A DNA stretch of 56,179 bases from contig NZ_BALY01000010.1 of the NCBI RefSeq assembly GCF_000615445.1, forward strand, positions 1-56,179. Reading direction: 5' to 3'. Below the pieces are notes generated by a model, which saw nothing but the letters and a program-made list of their open reading frames with translations, was not told the origin of the DNA and did not search any database. Position 1 is the stretch's first letter. Each line of letters opens with the position of its first letter. Of this stretch, positions 1 through 8,452 are shown in pieces. Made by a program: the position numbers and the translations under genes. The stretch comes from Lactobacillus hamsteri DSM 5661 = JCM 6256 (lineage in GTDB: Bacteria; Bacillota; Bacilli; Lactobacillales; Lactobacillaceae).

Positions 1-44
1 AGTTAAAAGATAATGGGAGATAGTCACATGATTTCCATTATACG

Positions 45-72
45 GCTTCGTATAATATATATTATGTAAAGC
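45..72. other. dif: dif-like chromosome dimer resolution site (XerCD type)
   Basis: A 28-bp site made of two imperfect 11-bp arms (CTTCGTATAAT at 46-56 and ATTATGTAAAG at 61-71) around a short AT core. From memory it agrees with the Bacillus subtilis dif site at 23 of 28 positions; the differences are at 45, 50, 53, 71 and 72. XerC and XerD recombine sister chromosomes at such a site at the replication terminus. The minus-strand bias of the genes to the right fits a terminus here. Function is inferred from sequence similarity only. The TATAAT inside the left arm could also serve as a -10 element for the next gene. Confidence 0.72.
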
Positions 73-98
73 TAAAATCAAAAAATAGAGGTAGCAAA

Positions 99-488
99 TT
101 GAATATAGTTAATTTAGATCATTTTGTACTTATAGTTAAGGATTTAAAACAATCTGTGGATTTTTATCATAACGTTATTGGATTACCAATTATTAGCGAT
201 CAAACTAATGATAATTTTGCTTCATTAAAGTGTGGCAACTCGCTTTTACGTTTTAGAAAATTGTCTAACGATGTTGGCGCGATTGTGGCCAATAATTTAT
301 CAACTGGTAATTTTGATTTTTGTTTGGAATCTTCAGATTCAGTTGCTAATATTATTAATAATTTTAAACAACATAATATTTCAATTGAATTAGGACCAGT
401 TACCAAACATGGTGCTAAAGGAAAAATGACATCAGTTTATGTTAGAGATCCAGATGGTAATTTAGTTGAAATTTCATCATATAATTAA
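99..488 (+). CDS. VOC family protein (glyoxalase/dioxygenase fold)
   Basis: A 129-residue single-domain vicinal-oxygen-chelate protein. The N-terminus LDHFVLIVKDLKQSVDFYH carries the first metal-ligand His, and the C-terminal VYVRDPDGNLVEI motif carries the conserved Glu, as in the glyoxalase I/bleomycin-resistance superfamily. Length matches small stand-alone VOC proteins annotated as virulence-like or FosX-like, but the substrate cannot be told from sequence. The start is TTG at 99, preceded by AGAGGT at 87-92 with good spacing. The gene lies directly downstream of the dif-like site and is monocistronic. Confidence 0.85.
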   Translation: MNIVNLDHFVLIVKDLKQSVDFYHNVIGLPIISDQTNDNFASLKCGNSLLRFRKLSNDVGAIVANNLSTGNFDFCLESSDSVANIINNFKQHNISIELGPVTKHGAKGKMTSVYVRDPDGNLVEISSYN

Positions 489-705
489 TGCTGAGATTAA
501 GCTTCTAGAGTCTTTAAAATTTAGTAGATCAATAATTTACCATAAATCTAGATTTGAATTTCATATTTTATCCAAGTCATAAATATAAAAATATTAAGCT
601 AAACAAAATAAGTGAATTTAATAGTATTGGTTAAACTCATGATTTATGTTTAGCTTTTTAGTTTGTATTCAAATTCAAATATTTAATAAATTGCTAAAAA
701 GCTTA

Positions 706-714
706 TGCTATAAT
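706..714 (+). promoter_or_regulatory. Extended -10 promoter of xerS
   Basis: TGCTATAAT is a perfect extended -10 element about 118 nt upstream of the xerS start codon. No good -35 box is seen, as is usual for extended -10 promoters. Transcription would begin near 720, so the palindrome at 730-757 would lie in the untranslated leader. Confidence 0.45.
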
Positions 715-729
715 ATTTTTATACATCGT

Positions 730-757
730 TATCATTAAAACTATAATTTTAATGATA
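730..757. repeat. Perfect 11-bp inverted repeat, candidate XerS target (dif_SL-like)
   Basis: Arms TATCATTAAAA (730-740) and TTTTAATGATA (747-757) are perfect inverted repeats around the 6-nt centre CTATAA. The inner 14 bases AAAACTATAATTTT match what I remember of the core of the streptococcal/lactococcal dif_SL site, which lies just upstream of xerS in those genera. Here too it lies upstream of a xerS homologue. The outer arms differ from the streptococcal site as I recall it, so the assignment is an inference. Confidence 0.6.
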
Positions 758-831
758 GGTAGATAGACTTTCCTATTGAAATAAATTATTGTATAGCTTA
801 TATTAAAATTAATTTTTAGAAAGATTTTATT

Positions 832-1907
832 ATGGAGACACAAAAATATTTAGATTTAATTCAAATTGAACTAGAAAAAATGCCAGATTTTGTTAAACAA
901 TATAATCTTGGTACAACGCATTCACTTACTACATCCTATCAATATTTAACTGAAATTCGCAGATTCTTTGATTGGCTTAGACATGAAGGATTATCTCCAG
1001 CAATTGATAATAAACATATTTCTACAGATACTCTTGAAAATTTACGTCGTAATGACATCATGCTTTATATTGATTATTTGCAACATACTAAGAATCAACA
1101 AGGACGTTTAAATTCACCAACTACCGTTAATCGTTCAATCAATGCTTTAAGATCTTTGTATAAATTTTTAACAATAACTGCTGATAATAATAATGGTCAA
1201 CCCTACTTTGATAGAAATGTTATGTTGAAAATTGAATCTCTTAATAGTACTAAAACTCTAAATTATCGTGCTCATATTTTAGAGTCCCATATGTATACTG
1301 GTCAACTTAAGTATGATTTTTTAGAATTTATTGATCATAAGTACATTGATCATTGTAATAAACAAGCCCTTCCCTCCTTTAAAAAGAACAGGGAGCGCGA
1401 TATGGCGATTGTTGCACTGATTTTAGGTACAGGAATTCGAGTTTCCGAATGTGCAGGCGTAAATCTAAACGATTTAAATTTAAAAGATGCCATACTTGAT
1501 GTTACTCGTAAAGGCGGTCAAAGGATAGTGTTCCAATTGCTGAATGGACATTAGATTATATTATTCAATATAAAAAAATACGGAAACAACGATATTATGC
1601 AGATAATCATGAGCAAGCGTTCTTTTTAACACGATGGCATGATCAAACACGTAGAATGACTACTAATGCAATTGAAAAAATGGTAAATAAATATTCTGCT
1701 GCATTTGGTCACCCGCTTACTCCCCATAAATTAAGACATACTTTAGCATCAGAATTATATGATGTTACGAAAGATCAAGTTCTTGTTGCACAACAATTAG
1801 GACAAAAAGGAACATCGGCTACTGATTTGTATACTCATGTTGATCAAAAAAAGCAACGTGCGGCCCTTAATGAAATATCTGATATTGATAATAAAAATTA
1901 CAGGTAA
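832..1907 (+). pseudogene. xerS: Tyrosine recombinase XerS, frameshifted
   Basis: XerS resolves chromosome dimers on its own in streptococci and lactococci. Residues 1-227 in the first frame (832-1554) align by eye with XerS over the SAM-like core-binding domain, including catalytic Arg in TGIRVSE (residue 203) and Lys in TRKGG (residue 227). A one-base deletion near 1523 then forces a stop at 1552-1554. The second frame continues the protein through TPHKLRHT and the nucleophile in DLYTH (Tyr codon 1827-1829) to 1907. Joined, the product would be about 358 residues, the usual XerS length. The second catalytic His, normally in LGH, is Gln (CAA at 1803-1805). The lesion could be a sequencing error in a G run (GGG to GG). 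Confidence 0.85.
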
Positions 1908-1920
1908 AAAATACGTATAA

Positions 1921-1946
1921 AAAAGCCGGTCTTTTAACCGGCTTTT
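1921..1946. terminator. Bidirectional terminator between xerS and degV
   Basis: AAAAGCCGGT and ACCGGCTTTT form a strong hairpin around CTTTTA, with A and T tracts on either side. It lies between the 3' ends of two convergent genes and can serve both. Confidence 0.9.
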
Positions 1947-1947
1947 A

Positions 1948-2826
1948 TTATTTAGTTAAATCTATTTTATCAATGTCAACCATCCAAGCAATGGCAACTG
2001 ATTTTTCACCTAAGTGAGTAGCAATTACTGGACTAAATTCTGCTATATCTACAGGCATACCAGGGAAATTATTATTAATAAATTCCTTAATACCTTCTGC
2101 TTGCTTTAAGTCATTTGAGTGAAATACAAATAGTCTTAGTTTATCCTTATATGATAAATCGCTTGTCCGATCAAGAGCTAAGCTTTCAATCTTAGTGACT
2201 GCTCTCTTCATTGAACGGATTTTATCAAAGGCTACAATCTTTCCATCTTTAAATGTTAAAAGTGGCTTAATATGAAGCATTGTCCCAATGAACGCACTTG
2301 CATTACTTAATCTTCCACCTCGACTAAGGTTTTTAAGATCATCTACAACAAAAATTTCATCAATAGTTTGACGAATTTCATCTAATTTTTCTATAATTCT
2401 TTCAGGTGTAAGACCATTTTTAATCATTTTGGCTGCAGCTAAAACTAAATATCCCTGAAGACGAACCGTCATTTTAGAATCATATGGATATAAGTTATAT
2501 TCTGGATTATTTCTTGCAATATTTTGTAATGTTGCGTTATATCCGGAAATACCGCCAGACAATGTAATATCAATGATAGCTTCATAACCTTCTGCGTGAA
2601 GTTTATTATAAAGTTCTATCATTTTTCCCATACTTGGTTGAGAAGTCTTAGGAAAAGCTGCTCCCTGCTTTTGAGTTTCGAATAATTCTTTAGAAGTAAT
2701 ATTAACGCCTTCTAAATATTCTTTATCACCAATAATTACAGGAATAGGCATTACGATTACATTGTTGTCTTTAACTTCTTGTTCAGTTAAGACGCTAGTA
2801 CTATCTGTTACTAATGCAATCTTCAT
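1948..2826 (-). CDS. DegV family fatty-acid-binding protein
   Basis: A 292-residue DegV/EDD-fold protein. The family binds a fatty acid in a deep pocket and in Firmicutes serves as FakB, which presents fatty acids to the kinase FakA. Visible landmarks are the N-terminal VTDSTSVL, the substrate-region TSQPS motif at about residues 60-64, the SGG-containing segment ITLSGGISGYNAT, and DDLKNLSRGGRLSN. The ATG at 2826 has an AGGGG-type ribosome site a few bases upstream. Which fatty acid it carries cannot be told. A second, diverged family member is at 12762-13685. Confidence 0.9.
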   Translation of the reverse strand: MKIALVTDSTSVLTEQEVKDNNVIVMPIPVIIGDKEYLEGVNITSKELFETQKQGAAFPKTSQPSMGKMIELYNKLHAEGYEAIIDITLSGGISGYNATLQNIARNNPEYNLYPYDSKMTVRLQGYLVLAAAKMIKNGLTPERIIEKLDEIRQTIDEIFVVDDLKNLSRGGRLSNASAFIGTMLHIKPLLTFKDGKIVAFDKIRSMKRAVTKIESLALDRTSDLSYKDKLRLFVFHSNDLKQAEGIKEFINNNFPGMPVDIAEFSPVIATHLGEKSVAIAWMVDIDKIDLTK

Positions 2827-2897
2827 ATATAAACCCCTTCATTTATGAATTTGTATAGGCAAATTATAGCATAAAAAATAACTTTGTTCGAATTACA

Positions 2898-3314
2898 TTA
2901 ATTGCTAGTTTGAGCATAATTAGATTGATTGGCCAGAAGATTTAGATTGGTTACAAAGATATTAATTTCATCTTCGGCTATATTAGAAAATAACTTTTGC
3001 TGAATACTGTTTAATGTTTTTTTCAAATCATTCACTTTACTTAATCCTGATGTATTTAGTGCAACAGTTTTGCTAGAATCCGTAGATGATTTAGTTACTT
3101 CAATAAGCAATCTAGTCTTCTTTTGTTGTAGTTGACGGCTTAAAGTAGAAAGTGAAATATTTAAACCTTTTGCAAGCTTTCCCATTGTTAAGGGTTGGTT
3201 GTGGCTTTTATCAAAGAACAGTAGAATTCTAGTTTGTGAGATGTTAAGTCCACACTTATGATTTATTTCCTTTTTAATGTACTCTGCAATAGTACTGAAA
3301 GATAAAATATTCAT
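2898..3314 (-). CDS. MarR-like winged-helix transcriptional regulator
   Basis: A 138-residue protein with a central winged-helix region. The stretch LTMGKLAKGLNISLSTLSRQ (residues about 42-61) reads as the helix-turn-helix, followed by a wing and a C-terminal dimerisation helix. Size and layout fit the MarR family. No ligand or target is recognisable. The start ATG has AAAGG upstream. The gene faces away from rqcH; the shared 187-nt gap contains an 11-bp palindrome ACTTACTAAGT at 3375-3385 that could be its own operator. Confidence 0.7.
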   Translation of the reverse strand: MNILSFSTIAEYIKKEINHKCGLNISQTRILLFFDKSHNQPLTMGKLAKGLNISLSTLSRQLQQKKTRLLIEVTKSSTDSSKTVALNTSGLSKVNDLKKTLNSIQQKLFSNIAEDEINIFVTNLNLLANQSNYAQTSN

Positions 3315-3453
3315 ATAATTAACCTTTTTTCTTTTGAGCTAGAGCATACGGTAATTATATCACTAAAGTATGACACTTACTAAGTAGTATAAGAACCATA
3401 AAAGTTAGATAATGATTTAATAGTATATAGAAAAGTATTAATCATTTAAGAAT

Positions 3454-3474
3454 ATACCAATTTATTGGTATAAT
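3454..3474 (+). promoter_or_regulatory. rqcH promoter overlapped by a 7-bp palindrome
   Basis: TATAAT at 3469-3474 preceded by TTGG forms a -10 region about 28 nt before the rqcH start. ATACCAA (3454-3460) and TTGGTAT (3465-3471) are perfect inverted repeats that run into this -10 box, so a bound protein would block the promoter. The divergent MarR-like protein is one candidate, by position only. Confidence 0.4.
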
Positions 3475-3501
3475 ATTAAGCGTGTTTTGAGGTGATAAAA
3501 G

Positions 3502-5193
3502 ATGGCATTTGATGGTTTATTTATCCATAGCCTATTAAAAGATCTGTCCCCTACTCTTATTGGAGGACGTTTATCAAAAATATACCAACCATTTGAACAA
3601 GATTTGGTTTTGGTATTCAGAAAAGACAGAAAAAATTATCCATTGCTGATTTCTGCTAATGCGCAATACCCAAGGATGTATTTAACAGATCAATCTATTT
3701 CTAATCCAGATAAAGCTCCAACTTTTGTAATGGTACTTCGTAAATATCTAGAAGGATCAGTTTTACAATCAATTGAGCAAGTAGGATTAGATAGAATCAT
3801 TAACTTTCATTTCAGTAATCGTAACGAATTAGGAGATCAAGTTAAATTAGTTCTTTCCGTAGAGTTAATGGGCAGACATAGTAATGTTATACTCTACAAT
3901 CAACAAGATAATCATATTATTGATTTGCTTAAACGAATTAATCCTGATGAAAACAGAGCAAGAATTCTTTTACCTAAAGCAAAATATGAATTACCACCAT
4001 TAAAGCCAGGACTTAATGGCTTAACGATGACTGAGGATGAATTTAATGAAGAAAAAGCCCAAAATTCTGACGCGGCATCATTAGTTAAGAAAATGAGTGG
4101 TTTAGATCGTGATGATCGCCAAGAATTAATTGGTTATTTAGAAGATGAATATTCTTATGATACTTTTTCAACTTTCTTTAAACAATTTGAAAATCCTAAA
4201 GGTTTTGTATTAAAGACTCCAAGAAATAAGCGAAAGATTTTCCCATATCTTCCCTACCATCTTGAATTGGAAAAAGAAAGTTCAGATCCTGATCTTAATC
4301 ATGCACTTGATGAGTTTTATCAATATCAGGCTACGCGTGATTGGGTAAAACAACGAGCTGGTCGGGTTGAACGGGTAGTTAAGAATGAACAAAAGAAGCT
4401 TTCAAAGAAAATTGTTAAATTGAAGAAACAATTAGATTTGGCAGAAAATTCTGAAGGCTATCGTATTCGTGGAGAAATTTTAAACGCACATTTAAATGAA
4501 GTAAAACCAGGAATGAGTAAGATTTCGCTTCCTAATTATTATGAAAACAATGCTCCAATTGAAATTAAGTTAGATCCAGCTCTTTCTCCTGCTCGTAATG
4601 CACAAAAATATTTTACTCGTTATAAAAAATTGCGAGATTCAATAAAACACGTCAATGAGCAAATTAAAATTGCTGAAGAAAATTTAGCCTATTTTGACTC
4701 AATTCAAACAGCAATCGATAATGCAGATCCACAAGATATTGATCAAATTAACGATGAACTTGAAAATCAGGGCTATATTCGTAAACCTAAGAAAAATGTT
4801 CGTCGCAAAAAGATTACTGAACGTAATTTAAATAAGTTTAAGTTATCCTCTGGCAAAACTGTTTTAGTTGGTAAGAATAATTATCAAAATGATTGGCTTA
4901 CTTTAAAAAAGGCTAACAAAACTGATTATTGGTTCCACGTTAAAAATATGCCAGGCTCTCACGTGATTTTACGTGACGATAATCCATCTGATGATGATAT
5001 TCGTGAAGCAGCAGAAATCGCAGCTTTCTTCTCAAAAGGAAAATTATCCGCTCACGTTCAAGTTGATTATGTTCAAGATAAACGTGTTAAAAAGCCTAAT
5101 GGAGCAAAACCTGGTTTTGTAATCTATACTGGACAAAATTCTATTGAAGTAACTCCAGAAGAAAAAGAAGTTCTTTCTAAAAAGATTGATTAA
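3502..5193 (+). CDS. rqcH: Rqc2/NFACT homologue RqcH (fibronectin-binding-like protein)
   Basis: RqcH binds the 50S subunit with a peptidyl-tRNA after ribosome splitting and recruits alanyl-tRNA to add C-terminal Ala tails that mark stalled products for decay. The 563-residue protein has the NFACT-N domain with the conserved Asp-Arg at residues 97-98 (GLDRI), a middle helix-hairpin-helix part, a long coiled coil at about residues 280-420, and the NFACT-R domain near residue 450-560 (DYWFHVKNMPGSHVIL). Older annotations call it FbpA. The ATG at 3502 has GAGGTGA upstream. It is monocistronic between its promoter and a strong terminator. Length is normal for the family. Confidence 0.93.
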   Translation: MAFDGLFIHSLLKDLSPTLIGGRLSKIYQPFEQDLVLVFRKDRKNYPLLISANAQYPRMYLTDQSISNPDKAPTFVMVLRKYLEGSVLQSIEQVGLDRIINFHFSNRNELGDQVKLVLSVELMGRHSNVILYNQQDNHIIDLLKRINPDENRARILLPKAKYELPPLKPGLNGLTMTEDEFNEEKAQNSDAASLVKKMSGLDRDDRQELIGYLEDEYSYDTFSTFFKQFENPKGFVLKTPRNKRKIFPYLPYHLELEKESSDPDLNHALDEFYQYQATRDWVKQRAGRVERVVKNEQKKLSKKIVKLKKQLDLAENSEGYRIRGEILNAHLNEVKPGMSKISLPNYYENNAPIEIKLDPALSPARNAQKYFTRYKKLRDSIKHVNEQIKIAEENLAYFDSIQTAIDNADPQDIDQINDELENQGYIRKPKKNVRRKKITERNLNKFKLSSGKTVLVGKNNYQNDWLTLKKANKTDYWFHVKNMPGSHVILRDDNPSDDDIREAAEIAAFFSKGKLSAHVQVDYVQDKRVKKPNGAKPGFVIYTGQNSIEVTPEEKEVLSKKID

Positions 5194-5204
5194 ATTATAT
5201 ACAA

Positions 5205-5250
5205 ATACAAAAAAGACTAAGATGAATTAACATCTTAGCCTTTTTTGTAT
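5205..5250. terminator. Bidirectional terminator between rqcH and carB
   Basis: A long hairpin with arms 5205-5224 and 5231-5250 (CTAAGATG/CATCTTAG core) flanked by A6 and T6 tracts, placed between convergent genes. Confidence 0.9.
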
Positions 5251-5261
5251 GATTAGCTATT

Positions 5262-8200
5262 TTAAATAGGTTGTGTAGTTAAAGCTAACGCTTCAAGAAC
5301 ATCTAAAATTAATTCCGTTGTTTCGATACTTGAAAATACTGGAATATGTGTATATAATGCCTGATCTCGAATTACGATCGCATCAGCGCTAGCTGAATCA
5401 GATAAGTTAGTAATATTAACTACCATTACAATCTTATGTTGGCGTATTTTTTCAATTAAATTACGGGGAGATTCATGAATTTTGTCAACAACTCCAGTAG
5501 TAATACCTGCTTCCGCAAACATATTAGCAGTACCTTCTGTTGCGATTAATTTAAATCCCAAACGATCAAAACGACGTGCAGCTTAGTTGCTTCTTCTTTA
5601 TCTTCATCACGAACAGAAATAAAAATTGTACCATAACTCGGAATATGAAGATCACTTGCTTCATAACCTTTATAAAGTGCTTTGGCTAACTCTGTATCTC
5701 GTCCCATAACTGAACCAGAGGATTTCATCTTAGAGTCGAAAGTATTATCACTTTGATAATTGATATATGAAAATACGGGCATCTTTACATGAATGAAGTT
5801 GTCATTTTCCCAAAGCTCATCTTTAAAGCCTAGTTCTTGCAAATTTTTGCCAGCGATCACTTCTGTAGCAATCGCTGTAATATCCTTACCAACAGATTTT
5901 GAAAGAAATGCAACATTATGTCCGGCATAAGGTTTTATTTGAAGCAAATAAATAGAATCTTCAACTTTTAAGAAATGTAAACTAAAAATCCCACGTACAT
6001 TTATTTGCTTTATTAATTTTATAGAGTATTCAGCTAATTTTTGCTGGCCAACTTCGTCTAGATTTTGTGGCTGAAATACTGAAATTGAATCAGATGCATG
6101 CGATCCACTTTGTTCTAAGTGCTCAATAATACCTGGAATAGTGACATTTTTACCGTCAGAAATTGCAGTTACTTCATATTTATTTCCTTCGATAAAACTA
6201 GAAATACTAATTTGATCAAGTTGATTTTCAGTTAAATATTTTTCAATTGCCGGTATATCATACACAACAGCAGATTTTTGCTTGGTATCTTTGCTAAAAC
6301 CACCAATAAGAACTGGAAAACCATAAGTTTGAACGAATTTTTTAACAGCCGCACGATCAGTGGTAGTTAATGACGGTACATGCTTTAATTCTCTAAAAGG
6401 TTCATTTAAAACTTGATTAATCTTATCACGAGGATTTATGTCCTCTCTTCCCATAATATGAAGCCCGTTATCGATTAACTTTTGACTTAAAGCACTAACC
6501 TTTTTGCCAGAAAATTGTAGTAATACATCTTTAACTTTTTCTTTATTAGCAACAGCCAGAATGTTTTCAACTGTTATTGGTTCAAAGTAAGCACGATCTA
6601 AATTTTCATAGTTAGCGGCAACAGACTCATCATTATTTGATAATAGAATGGTTCTATATCCATTTTTATGTAAAGTATGAATTGCATGAGCAATCATATA
6701 GTCAAATTCACTAGTAACTGAAACTTGTAAAGGTGGCATACCGATTATCAAAACTTTTTTATCTGAAGCTAAAGGCTGGACTTCATTTTGAACATTATAA
6801 GCACTATAAAAAGATTGTACTTGAGGTTTGTATACACCAGCTGAACCATCAATTTGTAAATAAGACGGTTGTAAATTAATTTCTTTAAGTCTTTTTACAA
6901 TTTGATCTACAGTTGTATCTTGCAATTTAGCAATTAGTTCATTTGGAAACCCATACTTTTTAGCCTTAATTAAAATCTCTTTTGATAGATTTTCGGACTC
7001 ATGAATCTCATGAGCAATTTTAATTAAATGCCGTAGTTTTTGGAAATATACGGGATGCAAATATATTATATTTTGTAAGTCAGAATAAGTTAATCCTTGT
7101 GCTAGCGCTGCCAGAAGAGTTATTAAATGCATTTCATCGGGATGTGCTAAGTCATTTAATAAATCATCTTTGCTCTTCTTATATTCGGAAATAAATACTT
7201 GCCAGCATAATTCAAAATTAGTTGTAGAAGCTAACCCTTTAAGAAAGGCCGTTTCAAAGTTGCGACCAATACCAATGGCTTCCCCACTAGCTTGCATACG
7301 GTTACTTAAACAATAGTGATTATAACCTGATTCAGCTAATGACCAATAAGGCATTTTTACGGAAACTGTATCTAAAGTTGGCTCAATCGTTGCATTTAAA
7401 CCAGATCTAGGATCAATAATCTCATTTAAACTATAGCCAATTGCAACTTTAGCTACAATATAACCCACACTGTATAAGCCAACTTTTTGTGCCCAAACTG
7501 AGCTACGTGTCAATCTTGGCTTAATTGTTAAAACTTTAGTCTGAATTTGAGTACCATGATGACGAATTGCAAAATGAATGCTTAAGATACCTAGGACATT
7601 TAACTTTTCCGCAATTTCTTTACTAATAAATCGTAATTCTTGAACTTGATCATTATTCAAAGTCAAAACCGGCATTACAGTTGCTGAATCACCGGAATTG
7701 ATACCTACAGGTTCCATAGCACCTGCATAATTAATAAAGACAATATTGCCATCACGATCGCGAATTAAATTAAAGATAACTTCTTCCCAAGTAGATAAAT
7801 CTTCGGTTAAACGATAATGCGCCCAAGAAAATGTTTCGTTTTTACTTTCAGTTTTAAAATAAGCAAACAATTCATCAGGAGTTTTAAAACCTAAGTGTTC
7901 ATTACGAACAAAACGATTATATTTAGTTACTAAAACCGGGAAAGAAACCATTTCCTTTAAGGCCGTTAAGTTTTCAGTTATGTTTGTTTGCGCAATATTA
8001 GCTAATTGCCATGATCGATTAACCCCCACATGGAGCTTGGATAAAAAGTCCGTTCTCTTTTGTTGATTTCCCATTGCCAAGGTACGTGGATTAATCGTTA
8101 ATAGCTTAATTCCCATTTGTTGCAAGATACCATCTTGAATAAGTTTATGAGCAACCTTTAATCCAGTTGTTGAGCCATACGCAGTCATAATTGCATCAGG

Positions 8201-8446
8201 CTCTTCCATACGTAAGATTCTCTTTAAAAAATCCAAAGTCATGGGTTCAAGATAAACAGTAACATCAGGATGTTTGTCAGTAGAAATTGTAGCAGGATTT
8301 GGATTTACTAAAACAACTTGAATGCCTTCTTCAGTTAAAGCAGTAATTGCATCGTTAGCAAACAAATCCATTTCTGCTACACTACCAATTAAAGTAGGTC
8401 CTGAACCAATAATTAGTATTTTATCTAAGTCATTTTCTAAAGGCAT
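5262..8446 (-). pseudogene. carB: Degenerate carbamoyl-phosphate synthase large chain, frameshifted near its 3' end
   Basis: CarB normally makes carbamoyl phosphate with two ATP-grasp domains and a C-terminal allosteric MGS domain. The first 966 codons are open and the full layout is recognisable, from IGSGPTLIG to the second half ending in GTIFISVRDEDKEE. A one-base deletion near 5583 shifts the frame; the MGS domain continues in the next frame (GFKLIATEGTANMFAEAGI) to 5262, for about 1062 residues in all. Key sites are lost. In domain 1 the glycine-rich loop is gone and the metal ligands Gln, Glu, Asn are His291, Thr307 and Lys309 (LTIKPR instead of IEVNPR). Domain 2 shows the same pattern (SLHF, LLQIKPY). 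Catalysis is very unlikely. It follows carA by 6 nt. Confidence 0.88.
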
Positions 8447-8452
8447 TATAAA

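Larger units (their letters stand above)
489..831. other. Intergenic region and xerS leader
   Basis: A 343-nt gap with no protein gene seen. It holds AAGCTAAACA and TGTTTAGCTT (about 596-605 and 646-655), which could pair around a long AT-rich loop and end the VOC transcript. It also holds an extended -10 promoter (TG at 706-707, TATAAT at 709-714) pointing towards xerS, and the long palindrome at 730-757 listed separately. The first 100 bases are otherwise featureless. Confidence 0.5.

Noticed and set aside
41-74. Resemblance of the terminus site to phage P1 loxP
   Set aside because: The match to Bacillus dif is better over the whole 28 bp, and the chromosomal context fits dif; the loxP likeness is limited to the CTTCGTATAAT arm.
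832-1907. Phage or integrative element integrase
   Set aside because: The sequence follows XerS over its length and no phage or mobilisation genes, att repeats or tRNA lie nearby.
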